Source: Bacteroidota bacterium (GTDB lineage Bacteria > Bacteroidota > Bacteroidia > Chitinophagales > UBA2359). From it: DNA of 29,036 bases. The position numbers and the translations under genes are program-made. Shown here one piece after another: positions 16,387-24,270 of the stretch. Within the stretch, counting starts at the first letter, position 1; each line of letters opens with the position of its first letter. The stretch covers positions 1 through 29,036 of the forward strand of contig JAHDGT010000004.1 of NCBI GenBank assembly GCA_020631675.1, read 5' to 3'. Under the pieces are notes generated by a model that saw only the letters and a list, made by a program, of their open reading frames with translations, did not search any database and had not been told where the DNA came from.

Positions 16387-19041
16387 CTACTCCGGCTCCA
16401 TACCCAAGATCACACTGAACTTACCATATCTACTTAAGTAATCCCAGAAGCGATCCGCTTGCCCGGCATTTTTGTCAAAGCCAACACCATAGTCAAACCC
16501 TAAGGTTCCGAACATCGGTAAGAATACACGTAAACCCATACCTGCCGAACGGTAAACTTCTAAAGGATTGAATTCTCTGAAGCTATTCCAAGAACGACCA
16601 CCTTCTAAGAAGGTCAAGGCATAAATTGTTGAGCTAGGGTTCAGACTCATTGGGTAGCGCAACTCTAAAGTATACTTCGCATAAAATGGATCACCTACAC
16701 CCGTTGCGAAGCTACCATCCGCACGTTCTACTACATTAGAGGTTACTACTTCATAGCCTCTAAGTGCTATGATGTCTTTACCGTATAAATTAAAGTTGGC
16801 AATACCATCATCACCCAACTCGAAACGCTCGAAAGGAGAATGCCCGATATTACTGTTATAGAAGCCCATCATACCGAACTTGGCAGAGGTGCGTAAAACC
16901 AAATTACCTACTAAAGCGGTATACCACTCTGCTTTAAACTTCCACTTGTGATATTCTGCCCACTTATACAATTCATTAAAGTCTTTCACCGCAGCTAGAC
17001 CTTCATAGTCTTTGTTTGAAAGGGCACTATAAGGCGGTGTGAATTGAACAGATAAAGAAACATTAGACCCGGAACGAGGATAGATCGGTTGGTCGAGAGA
17101 ATAGCGAGCTAAAGTAATATTGAAATTAAAGTTGTTCGCTGAGCCGTCTGTCATAATGAAATCAGAGAACCAATTGCGCAAACGATAGCGCTGGTAGTTC
17201 ATCGTTGCTTGAAGCGTGAAGTTATCATCCGGCCACTGTAAACGTCTACCAAGTCCTAATGAAGCTCCTGTGATCAATAGAACAGATGCATCATTGGCGT
17301 CAATATCCGTAGTAGTAGAATTTCTAAAACTTCGGGTACTATAAGCACTAACAGTTAGGGCGTTAGGACGACGGCCTCCTAACCACGGCTCCGTGAATGA
17401 CATATTCAAACTCTGGAAGGCGCGTCCTGTTGATTGGAAACGGAAACTCAAGCGCTGTCCGTCACCTGCTGGAACAGGCGTCCATGCATCTCCACGCAGC
17501 ATATTACGCAAAGAGAAATTGTTGAAAGACACCCCGATACTACCTACAACGGTATTACCACCCCAACCTGCACTTAATTCCAACTGATCAGAAGGCTTTT
17601 CAACTACTTTGTATTCAATATCTACCGTACCATCTTGAGGGTTAGGAATCGGGTTGATCTGTATTTGCTCTGGATCGAAATACCCTAAGTTGGCGATCTC
17701 ACGCTGAGAACGAATCAAATCCGCACGGCTGAATTTATTGCCCGGAACAGTTCTGATTTCCCGACGAACCACATGTTCATTCGTTTTATCATTACCCGAA
17801 ATAAAGACGTCATCTATAGTAGCTTGTGCCCCTTCATAGATACTGATTTCAATATCAATACTATCGCCTACAACTGATTTCTCGACCGGTGTGATCTGGA
17901 AGAATAAATAACCATCATCCATATACAAGGAACTGATGTCGTTCCCGTTCATATCAAAATTCAAACGGGAGTCCAGCAAGCTTTTATTGTAAACATCGCC
18001 ACGCTCAATACCTAGTAAGCGGGCTAAAGTTTCATCATCATACTTGCTGTTTCCTTTCCAGCTAATGTCTCTGAAGTAGTATTGACGTCCTTCATCAACC
18101 ACCATCTCAATGTCTATTGCTTTATCGTTGACATTGTAAATGGTATCGTAGGTGATTTCAGCATCGCGATAACCGTTTTCATTGTAGTAATCGATCACCG
18201 CAAGTTTATCCATTTCAAAGTCGTCCTCAATGAACTTGGAGTTGCTGAAAGGTTTGAATCGAATGACATTCTCGTCTACATACTGCAAGGCTTCGGCTAC
18301 AGAAAGGTTACCGAGCACATGACCGAAGTTGGTGTTTTTAATATCATTCCAAATGATTTTACCAGCTTTGGTATTCACTCTAGTGCGCTCTTTGGTGTTC
18401 TTCATCTGCTTGCGCAGCTTGCGAGAGATGAGGTTGTCATTACCCAGGAAACGCAACTCGTTGATCCGTACTTTTTGCCCCTTATATACATCAATCACCA
18501 TGATCGCCGCATTCTTGAACAAATCGTCTTTTTCTTGCGAAATAGCTACCTCACAATTCAAAAAGCCTTTGTCGATATAATGGCGTATGATGGCGTTTCT
18601 GGTGGTGTTGATAAGGTTCTCTGTAATGATTCTACCTCTTTGCAGGGCTACTTTATCCCTTAGATCGTCTTCCTCTCCTTTTCTTATCCCTTTGAAGGTA
18701 TATTTACTTAATCGAGTACGCTCCGTCAATTCGATCTTCAGGAAAATCACATCATTGACTACCTTATCCGCATAGATTTTCACATCGCTGAACAAGCCCT
18801 GTTGCCACAAAGCTTTAATGGCACTTGGAATGTCCTCACCAGGAACAGATATTTTGTCGCCCACTTTCAAATCCGTGAAAGTGATCAGAACGTTTTCGTC
18901 CAAGTTTTCTACACCACTCACACTGATACCACCAATTTCATACTCTTTGGGGTTAGTGTAGTCAATTAAATCGTTCTGGGCGATCAGATGAAGGGGGAGT
19001 GTCAATAAAATAGCGAATAAGAAACGCAAACAAATTGACAT
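16387..19041 (-). CDS. bamA: Outer membrane protein assembly factor BamA
   Basis: BamA inserts beta-barrel proteins into the outer membrane. The frame is open up to 19134, but I choose the ATG at 19041: it yields a standard signal peptide (MSICLRFLFAILLTLPLHLIAQ) and lies downstream of a -7 box at 19078-19085. The mature part has five POTRA domains (about 34-106, 110-186, 189-318, 321-403, 406-481), the third enlarged by an insertion. A 16-strand-type barrel runs from 484 to 884. TEPWLGG (550-556) and the lid-loop RGY (761-763, as ALRGYEV) are Omp85 landmarks. It follows uppS and a DUF6089 gene, the usual Bacteroidota order. The OmpH/Skp chaperone genes that normally come next are absent; a convergent peroxidase gene lies there instead. 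Confidence 0.95.
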   Translation of the reverse strand: MSICLRFLFAILLTLPLHLIAQNDLIDYTNPKEYEIGGISVSGVENLDENVLITFTDLKVGDKISVPGEDIPSAIKALWQQGLFSDVKIYADKVVNDVIFLKIELTERTRLSKYTFKGIRKGEEDDLRDKVALQRGRIITENLINTTRNAIIRHYIDKGFLNCEVAISQEKDDLFKNAAIMVIDVYKGQKVRINELRFLGNDNLISRKLRKQMKNTKERTRVNTKAGKIIWNDIKNTNFGHVLGNLSVAEALQYVDENVIRFKPFSNSKFIEDDFEMDKLAVIDYYNENGYRDAEITYDTIYNVNDKAIDIEMVVDEGRQYYFRDISWKGNSKYDDETLARLLGIERGDVYNKSLLDSRLNFDMNGNDISSLYMDDGYLFFQITPVEKSVVGDSIDIEISIYEGAQATIDDVFISGNDKTNEHVVRREIRTVPGNKFSRADLIRSQREIANLGYFDPEQIQINPIPNPQDGTVDIEYKVVEKPSDQLELSAGWGGNTVVGSIGVSFNNFSLRNMLRGDAWTPVPAGDGQRLSFRFQSTGRAFQSLNMSFTEPWLGGRRPNALTVSAYSTRSFRNSTTTDIDANDASVLLITGASLGLGRRLQWPDDNFTLQATMNYQRYRLRNWFSDFIMTDGSANNFNFNITLARYSLDQPIYPRSGSNVSLSVQFTPPYSALSNKDYEGLAAVKDFNELYKWAEYHKWKFKAEWYTALVGNLVLRTSAKFGMMGFYNSNIGHSPFERFELGDDGIANFNLYGKDIIALRGYEVVTSNVVERADGSFATGVGDPFYAKYTLELRYPMSLNPSSTIYALTFLEGGRSWNSFREFNPLEVYRSAGMGLRVFLPMFGTLGFDYGVGFDKNAGQADRFWDYLSRYGKFSVILGMEPE

Positions 19042-19077
19042 TAGATGGGCAGATATGAAGCCGTAAGCACGCATAAG

Positions 19078-19106
19078 CAAAGCTAGAATAAAGTGGATCC
19101 TCAATG
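19078..19106 (-). promoter_or_regulatory. Candidate promoter TTG-N16-TAGCTTTG for bamA
   Basis: On the minus strand TAGCTTTG (19078-19085) matches TAnnTTTG, with TTG 16 bp upstream, one short of the usual 17-23. The predicted start site is about 30 bases before the ATG at 19041, which supports that start over 19134 and gives bamA its own promoter within the 280-bp gap after uppS. Confidence 0.5.
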
Positions 19107-19321
19107 ATAACCGCGGAATGAGACATTTACGCATAAATGTATATTCAGCATAGGGGATTTTGGGGTCGTGAACCTATATAGGCGCACAAGACTGCAAAGT
19201 AACTACCTTTTTTCCAGTCCACATAAAAGTGAGGCAGTACTGATTCGCATCTATGCACGCTCTTATATCGAATGAAGTATTACTTCGGTTGGCTCGGCAT
19301 ACGTTAACAAAAGCTATGAGA

Positions 19322-20059
19322 TCATCGCTTCTCTAATACTTTTCCGAATCTACGTTCTCTTTGCTGGTAGGTATAGATGGCTTTATAGAGTTCGTTCTCA
19401 TCGAAATCCGGCCACAGTTTTTCAGTGAAGTAAAATTCGGTATAAGCGATTTGCCAGAGTAAATAATTACTGATGCGTTGCTCCCCGCTTGTTCTGATCA
19501 TCAACTCAGGGTCGGGTATGCCAGCAGTACTGAGGTGACTGGAAATGAGTGATTCGTTGATGTCTTCAATAGCCAAACTGCCAGACTGAATCTGCTGGGC
19601 TATATTTTTAACTGCTTGCGTCATCTCCCAACGCGCACTATAGCTCAATGCTAAAGTCAGCGTCATCCTATTATTATGACTGGTGTTTTCAATGGCCGCT
19701 GCTAATTCTTTTTGGCAGTTTTTTGGCAGTCTGGATAGATCACCAATAGCATTCAGACGAATGTTGTTCTTGTTCAGCTCTTTGGTTTCCCTTCTAAGGG
19801 TATAGACCAATAACTCCATTAAGGCAGTCACTTCGGCTGAGGGTCTGGCCCAGTTTTCTGTACTAAAGGCGTATAGGGTTAGGTATTTTACTCCCAAACG
19901 GGCACAGTACTCGGTAGTTTGGCGTACAGCACGTACACCATTGCGATGCCCGAACACACGGTTTTTCCCATGTGTCTTAGCCCAACGTCCGTTACCATCC
20001 ATGATAACGGCAATGTGTTGGGGGAGTTTAGATTCGTCTATGGCTGCTCGGTAATCCAA
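19322..20059 (-). CDS. uppS: Undecaprenyl diphosphate synthase (cis-isoprenyl transferase)
   Basis: Condenses isopentenyl diphosphates onto farnesyl diphosphate to make the C55 lipid carrier for peptidoglycan and other glycans. The 245 residues contain all family motifs: HIAVIMDGNGRWA (15-27, catalytic Asp D21), FSTENW, the RLNAIGDLSRLP segment and DPELMIRTSGEQRISNYLLW. The start codon is TTG at 20059. No ATG exists between the upstream -7 box and the IMDG motif, and the next Met (20) would delete the conserved HIAVI strand. It sits between the DUF6089 gene and bamA on the same strand, a conserved Bacteroidota arrangement, but gaps of 134 and 280 bp suggest separate promoters. Confidence 0.96.
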   Translation of the reverse strand: MDYRAAIDESKLPQHIAVIMDGNGRWAKTHGKNRVFGHRNGVRAVRQTTEYCARLGVKYLTLYAFSTENWARPSAEVTALMELLVYTLRRETKELNKNNIRLNAIGDLSRLPKNCQKELAAAIENTSHNNRMTLTLALSYSARWEMTQAVKNIAQQIQSGSLAIEDINESLISSHLSTAGIPDPELMIRTSGEQRISNYLLWQIAYTEFYFTEKLWPDFDENELYKAIYTYQQRERRFGKVLEKR

Positions 20060-20081
20060 ATTAAATATCTTATAGCGACTC

Positions 20082-20089
20082 CAAAATTA
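20082..20089 (-). promoter_or_regulatory. Candidate -7 box (TAATTTTG) for uppS
   Basis: Exact TAnnTTTG match on the minus strand, 22 bases before the TTG start at 20059. The nearest upstream TTG is only 14 bp away, so the -33 element is uncertain. The position makes starts further upstream unlikely. Confidence 0.45.
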
Positions 20090-20193
20090 CGAAAAAATCA
20101 CTGCAAGCGATTTTCATAAGTGAAGACAAGGTCAGAAGCTGATGTCAATTTGGAAGTACACGGAGCGGTTGTGCACGTTCAATAGCTGAACCG

Positions 20194-21036
20194 CTATTTC
20201 GGTCCTACACACTTATTATTGAAAATAGCGTAGGTGATACCTATTTGAAACATCAAATAAGCGTCATTGGCCACTCTATCGCCTCTTTGTTGCCCAGGGT
20301 CGCCTACAGCTACTGTAGCACCGCCTTCAATAGAACGATCGGCAAGTGCTTCTGTAATGGTTCCATCACCTAAAAGATAGGTGTCCACATAAGTTTTACT
20401 GACATCATCAAGATAGTCAGTAAGTGTTTGACGGTAGGCCAGCTCGGCATAGAAACTCCAACTGCCGCGCATCCATTGCTTATAGCCGATGCCGATAGGA
20501 ATGGCAGCCTGCACTTTCTTATATGGGGTACGACCACTAACATCTGTATTCTGTTGCCCTTCTGTTCCCAACTCCCTTAGATCATACCATTCGCCTTGGT
20601 ATTGCGCTTTGGGGTTGAACATGAAAGCACTAAGACCAAGTGTCAGATAAGGTGTCGCGTAATACTTTTTCGACTTGATCTCAAAACGCTTGAAGTGCAA
20701 GTCGATCTGACCGGTCAGCTCGAAAACATTGGTGCGAAAGCTCAAATTTCTTAACTGCTGGTAAGGGTTGCGAGAGGTGGAATCCGCATGTTCCAAACGC
20801 GTCGCTCCTATACCCGCGCGCAGAGTGATATAGTCGTTTACAGTATAACGATAAATACCACCAAAAGCCGGACGAGTGTTTCGGAAGCTGAAGTCGGGGT
20901 TGATATCACCGAAATAGGTACCGCTGCCGATCCACAAACCTACTTCTTGGGTCTGGGCAAGGGCTTTTTGGGTATTCGTAGATAAACCAATACTGATCAG
21001 TAATACGGAGATAAGGAACAATACCTGCTTGAACAT
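20194..21036 (-). CDS. DUF6089 family outer-membrane beta-barrel protein
   Basis: The 280-residue product has a signal peptide (1-28, ending ALAQ). The rest looks like a small barrel of about eight to ten strands with alternating residues. DUF6089 hallmarks are EVGLWIGSGTYFGDINP at the mature N-terminus, YYATPYLTLGLSAFMFNPKA, a GEWYDLRELGTEGQ block, IPIGIGYKQWM, and AELAYRQTLTDYLDDVSKTY. The family is encoded next to uppS and bamA across Bacteroidota, which suggests a role in outer-membrane biogenesis, though none is proven. The C-terminus (NNKCVGPK) does not end in the aromatic residue common to classical barrels. It is divergent from the ECF sigma gene across 359 bp. Confidence 0.85.
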   Translation of the reverse strand: MFKQVLFLISVLLISIGLSTNTQKALAQTQEVGLWIGSGTYFGDINPDFSFRNTRPAFGGIYRYTVNDYITLRAGIGATRLEHADSTSRNPYQQLRNLSFRTNVFELTGQIDLHFKRFEIKSKKYYATPYLTLGLSAFMFNPKAQYQGEWYDLRELGTEGQQNTDVSGRTPYKKVQAAIPIGIGYKQWMRGSWSFYAELAYRQTLTDYLDDVSKTYVDTYLLGDGTITEALADRSIEGGATVAVGDPGQQRGDRVANDAYLMFQIGITYAIFNNKCVGPK

Positions 21037-21110
21037 AATGGTAGGCTATATTTTTGTCTTCTTTTCGACTTGGTCAGCCGTAAAAGTGACACACTTTCTG
21101 AATAATAGCT

Positions 21111-21163
21111 TCTTATCGCTAATTGAAAAAGACTAATGCAGTTGTAACTAATTGGCGATAAGA
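21111..21163. promoter_or_regulatory. Large inverted repeat in the DUF6089/ECF intergenic region
   Basis: TCTTATCGCTAATT (21111-21124) pairs with AATTGGCGATAAGA (21150-21163), 14 bp with one T-G wobble, around a 25-base loop. There is no T tract, so it is more likely a regulator site or a leader structure for the minus-strand DUF6089 gene than a terminator. No gene lies in the remaining part of this 359-bp gap. Confidence 0.4.
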
Positions 21164-21314
21164 GAAAAAGTAAAGTTTATACTATAGGCAGGTTTATGAA
21201 AAGAAAGGCCAGAATAGACCGCGAAATTACATAAAAAAAGGCTTGTTCGCTATATGCCACTTATGGATAACGCTTTCAGGAGAAAAGTATTTTAGACGAT
21301 TTTCTGTTTATCTG

Positions 21315-21340
21315 GAATAAATACCGAATTTAGTTTGTCA
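21315..21340 (+). promoter_or_regulatory. Candidate ECF-dependent promoter of the sigma operon (GAATAAA-N13-TTGTCA)
   Basis: GAATAAA (21315-21321) and TTGTCA (21335-21340) recur with the same 20-base offset upstream of the second Spy-like gene (23079/23099). The core ACCGAA and the trailing ATA-GT-TAC bases are shared as well. GTC in the -10 region is common for ECF sigma factors. It lies 56 bases before the GTG start. Confidence 0.5.
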
Positions 21341-21395
21341 GATATGTATACCAGCCATGAAAGTGCTTTTTTGAAAAGCCATTTCAATCAAATTC

Positions 21396-21968
21396 GTGTT
21401 TTTGTCTAAGCACTTGCTCAACTACTCGGACGATGAGTTACTGACTTTTGCTCGTCAAGGAAATGACGAAGCCTTCGCAGTCATCGTAAATCGCTACCAA
21501 CAAGCGGTACTTGCCACCATCCGAGGGATGCTGGGTGAGGTAGGGGCGGTGCAAGATATCGGGCAAGATGTTTTCATTCGTTTCTATAAAGCGATCGATA
21601 ACTTCAAGGGCGATGCTAAGCTGCGCACCTACTTAACACGTATCGCGATCAACCTGAGCTTGAATGAATTGCAAAAGCGAAAGCGAAAAAGCTGGCTGAC
21701 CTTTTTTCGAACGAATGACGCACTGCCCGAGATCAGTGATCGTTCTGAAAGTTGGAAGCGTAAAGAACATCAGGAACTGATAGATAAAGCGCTTTTGAGT
21801 TTAGAGAAAGATCTCAGAGCGGTTATCGTTCTTCGTTTGGTAGATGGTTTTTCTACAAAAGAAGTAGCAGAGATGCTGGATATGCCTTTAGGGACCGTTT
21901 TGTCTCGCTTATCGAGAGCAAGAACACAACTACAAGAAGCCTTGATTCGCTTGGGGTATCATCATTAA
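21396..21968 (+). CDS. ECF (RpoE-like) RNA polymerase sigma factor
   Basis: A 190-residue group-IV sigma factor with region 2 (about 25-93, including DIGQDVFIRFYKAIDNFKGD and RTYLTRIAINLSLNELQKRK) and region 4 (about 130-183, LEKDLRAVIVLRLVDGFSTK and GTVLSRLSRARTQLQEAL), joined by a variable linker. It directs RNA polymerase to a small regulon. The start is GTG; an upstream in-frame ATG at 21357 is followed after five codons by TGA. Its probable anti-sigma gene begins 15 bp after the stop. A promoter-like motif shared with a downstream target suggests it activates itself. Specific stimulus unknown; envelope stress is inferred from the two Spy-like neighbours. Confidence 0.94.
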   Translation: MFLSKHLLNYSDDELLTFARQGNDEAFAVIVNRYQQAVLATIRGMLGEVGAVQDIGQDVFIRFYKAIDNFKGDAKLRTYLTRIAINLSLNELQKRKRKSWLTFFRTNDALPEISDRSESWKRKEHQELIDKALLSLEKDLRAVIVLRLVDGFSTKEVAEMLDMPLGTVLSRLSRARTQLQEALIRLGYHH

Positions 21969-21983
21969 TGAGGTTTTAATTTT

Positions 21984-22427
21984 TTGATTATGAATGAATC
22001 GAAAATAAAAGAGCTATTGATCAAGTCACTTGACGCCGACTTATCTGCTGCTGAAGAAGAGCGCTTGCGATCAGCATTGGAGTCGGATGCCGAGCTAAGG
22101 CGTTTGAAAGAGCAGTTGATGCAAACGCAAGAGCTAATGTATGTTGCACCTGGTGAAGTAGGAGAGGAGGACGATAGGGCATTCACCAATGCGGTCATGG
22201 ATAAGATCCGACTGGAAAAAGCGGATGCTAATAGCTCGGAAGTCGATTTTGCCACGCAACTTCATCGCATCTTTCCTCGTTTTGCCGTGGCTTGTTGCGG
22301 ATTGTGGGCTTTACTCTTGCTTGGGGTCTATATCACAGAAGGACGTTTGGGTACGGATGAGTTAATGGGTTTATCCAGTCTTATGGAAGATGCCTATTTA
22401 TCGGATCCCTTTTTCATGGAGAACTAG
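21984..22427 (+). CDS. Probable membrane-anchored anti-sigma factor
   Basis: Expected to bind and silence the ECF sigma factor encoded 15 bp upstream. The 147-residue product has an acidic helical cytoplasmic part (about 4-75), with ESKIKELLIKSLDADLSAAEEERLRS like the first helix of anti-sigma domains. One membrane segment (about 99-118, FAVACCGLWALLLLGVYI) is followed by a short acidic tail outside. The zinc-binding HxxxCxxC motif of ZAS anti-sigma factors is absent. ATGs at 21984 and 21990 are both possible starts. Function rests on position, topology and size rather than on a strong family signature. Confidence 0.8.
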   Translation: MIMNESKIKELLIKSLDADLSAAEEERLRSALESDAELRRLKEQLMQTQELMYVAPGEVGEEDDRAFTNAVMDKIRLEKADANSSEVDFATQLHRIFPRFAVACCGLWALLLLGVYITEGRLGTDELMGLSSLMEDAYLSDPFFMEN

Positions 22428-22499
22428 TGTAGTGTGCTTATTTAACAAGACTACCTCATGTCTTTACATTCATGTCTGTTCATTTAACTATATCGTGCA

Positions 22500-23045
22500 A
22501 TGACTTTTAAAACCGGATTGATCGTGTTTTTCATATTCGCCAGCGGGATGGCTACGGGCGCATTGGCTACGGGTTTTGTTGTTCAAAAACGAGTGGACCA
22601 CATGCGAGAAGTAGCCAATGGAACAGGCATTGTAAAAACTTTAAACAGAGTCGTACAGCCCACAGATGAACAAAAGAACGAGCTGCGCCCGATGATAGAT
22701 ACACATGGGGAGGAGTTTCGCGCGATGAAAAAACGCCATAAAGAAGAGATGCGAAATATGGTGGAGACCTTTGAGGAGGATTTATTGCCAAAGTTGAATG
22801 CGGAACAGAAAGAGCGTTTGAAAGCGCATAAAGAAAGAACGTTCAGAAAAAGAGAAGCCGATAAGGAGAGAAAGCGCAAACGAAAGAACAAAGACAAAGA
22901 GCGCAATGGGAAAGAGAGAGCTGGTGATAAGATAAAAGGCAAAGAGAAGGACAAGGACAGAAAATTCAGACGGGATAAGCTCAAAAATGGAAGCCAGTCT
23001 GAAAATGGAAAGCAAAATGGAGAATCACCTGATGAGACACAATAG
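22500..23045 (+). CDS. Membrane-anchored Spy/CpxP-like protein with highly charged tail
   Basis: The 181-residue product has an N-terminal anchor (about 5-28) and an extracytoplasmic helical region (50-115) with two LTxxQ-like elements, PTDEQKNELRPMI near 54 and LNAEQKERLKAH near 99. This is the pattern of Spy/CpxP/ZraP periplasmic chaperones. From about 110 on it is almost entirely Lys, Arg, Glu and Asp (RKREADKERKRKRKNKDKE), ending in a Gln/Asn/Ser-rich stretch. The tail is unusual for the family and could bind polyanions or peptidoglycan, which is speculation. It lies 72 bp after the anti-sigma gene and is probably in the same operon. It may sense or buffer envelope damage for the ECF circuit. 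Confidence 0.8.
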   Translation: MTFKTGLIVFFIFASGMATGALATGFVVQKRVDHMREVANGTGIVKTLNRVVQPTDEQKNELRPMIDTHGEEFRAMKKRHKEEMRNMVETFEEDLLPKLNAEQKERLKAHKERTFRKREADKERKRKRKNKDKERNGKERAGDKIKGKEKDKDRKFRRDKLKNGSQSENGKQNGESPDETQ

Positions 23046-23078
23046 ACCGGCTGTTAACATTTCTTAACAATTAGACGA

Positions 23079-23104
23079 GAATAAAACCGAAATAGTGCTT
23101 GTCA
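23079..23104 (+). promoter_or_regulatory. Candidate ECF-dependent promoter of the second Spy-like gene
   Basis: GAATAAA (23079-23085) and TTGTCA (23099-23104), same 20-base offset as upstream of the sigma gene, with ACCGAA between them in both. It lies about 100 bases before the ATG at 23208. Confidence 0.5.
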
Positions 23105-23207
23105 AATAGGTGTACAAAAGATACAAAGCAAATAAAATAAAGGATGTCTTTTAAAGCGTTTGTTCCTGTTGAACCTTTTTTATTCATCCTTTCATAATTA
23201 TCACATC

Positions 23208-24161
23208 ATGCAAAAAAACATGAGAAAGCGTTTTTGTTTAGTAGTGGCGATGATCGCACTACTTCCTCTTACTACCGCGGTAGCCCAATCTTTTAATGGT
23301 GGTTCTTCTGCTGAAGAACGTGCGGCCAAGCATACAGAACGTATGGTTGAGAAATTGGACTTAGATAACCGCCAAGCCGATAAAGTAGGTGATATTTTAC
23401 TGAAATACGGACGTGAATTAGAGGCTTTACGTGCAGGCGATGGTCGTCCTGATATAGCTGAAGTAGAAGCTATCTTTGAATTACAAGATGCGGAAATGGC
23501 TCGTGTATTAGACAGTGAGCAGTTCGCGAGCTACCAAGAAGGAAGACAGAAAAAGTGGGCGAAGAAGCAAGAGAAAATGGAGAATCGTGGCGAGCACAGA
23601 GGGAAAGGCAAAGGCTCTCCAGAACAACGTGCGGAATGGAAGAAGTACAAGTCGAATGAGATGAACCCTGTTTTATTGGAGCAACGCCAAAAACTAGAGG
23701 CTTATATTTCTCCATCGGATCAAGCTTTGATCAACGATTTACGTGCTACAAGAGATGCGCATAAAGCGGAAATGAAAGCCATGAAAGGTGCTTTTAAAGG
23801 TGCAGGCGGACCAACTGAAGCACAAAAGAATGAAATGCGTGCCATGAAGGAAGCACATCGTGCGGATATGCAGGCGGCAAAGCCTTTATTGGAAAAGTAT
23901 GGTGATCGCATCAAGTCTTTGATGGGAGAGATCGAAGACGAAAGAGCAGAGTGGAAAGAAGACCGAAGAGAGATCTTTGATAGAGGAGATAGCGTAGGTG
24001 GCCAAGACCGTGCGGGTGCTAAAGCTAAAGGCGATAAGGGGGGTGACCACCACAAAGCCAAAAAAGCACTACACTTCTTATTGATGGATCCCAGTGGTAA
24101 ATCAGTGAATGGTGGTCGTTTTGATAGAGAAACAACGCCAAGAAACCGGTCTCGTAACTGA
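23208..24161 (+). CDS. Periplasmic tandem Spy/LTxxQ-like protein
   Basis: The frame opens at a TTG (23160), but the ATG at 23208 gives a proper signal peptide (MQKNMRKRFCLVVAMIALLP, cleaved after TAVAQ) and 317 residues. The protein is helical and charged. A first module (about 42-115) has ERMVEKLDLDNRQADKVGDI. A second (about 150-240) has PVLLEQRQKLEAYISPSDQ and PTEAQKNEMRAMKEAHRADM. Both resemble the LTxxQ helices of Spy/CpxP chaperones, so it may be a fused double unit. A Gly/Lys/Asp-rich linker leads to a conserved-looking end, KKALHFLLMDPSGK. It has its own candidate ECF promoter. Likely role: periplasmic chaperone or stress sensor; substrate unknown. Confidence 0.82.
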   Translation: MQKNMRKRFCLVVAMIALLPLTTAVAQSFNGGSSAEERAAKHTERMVEKLDLDNRQADKVGDILLKYGRELEALRAGDGRPDIAEVEAIFELQDAEMARVLDSEQFASYQEGRQKKWAKKQEKMENRGEHRGKGKGSPEQRAEWKKYKSNEMNPVLLEQRQKLEAYISPSDQALINDLRATRDAHKAEMKAMKGAFKGAGGPTEAQKNEMRAMKEAHRADMQAAKPLLEKYGDRIKSLMGEIEDERAEWKEDRREIFDRGDSVGGQDRAGAKAKGDKGGDHHKAKKALHFLLMDPSGKSVNGGRFDRETTPRNRSRN

Positions 24162-24185
24162 TCTGGATATGAGCATTTGAAATAG

Positions 24186-24235
24186 AATCGCCATCATTCA
24201 CTAAAGATATAAATCTTATGTAAATGATGGCGATT
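24186..24235. terminator. Hairpin between convergent genes
   Basis: Perfect 13-bp stem 24186-24198/24223-24235 (AATCGCCATCATT with its complement), with a nested AAGAT/ATCTT in the loop. It lies between the Spy-like gene (stop 24161) and the thioredoxin gene (stop 24271). T runs are weak, so strength is uncertain, but position and symmetry fit a shared terminator. Confidence 0.6.
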
Positions 24236-24270
24236 ATTTAGTTATGTGTTCGCGCAGGGCAAATCTTGAA

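Noticed and set aside
18082..18663. 193-residue open frame on the plus strand inside bamA
   Set aside because: It lies wholly within the coding sequence of bamA on the other strand, shows no recognisable domain, and bamA is certain by its POTRA and barrel motifs.
19042..19134. N-terminal extension of BamA
   Set aside because: It overlaps a candidate promoter and puts 31 residues ahead of a complete signal peptide.
22583..22984. 133-residue minus-strand frame rich in Ser, Leu and Phe
   Set aside because: It is the antisense of the Lys/Arg/Glu-rich Spy-like gene; its composition follows directly from the purine-rich codons.
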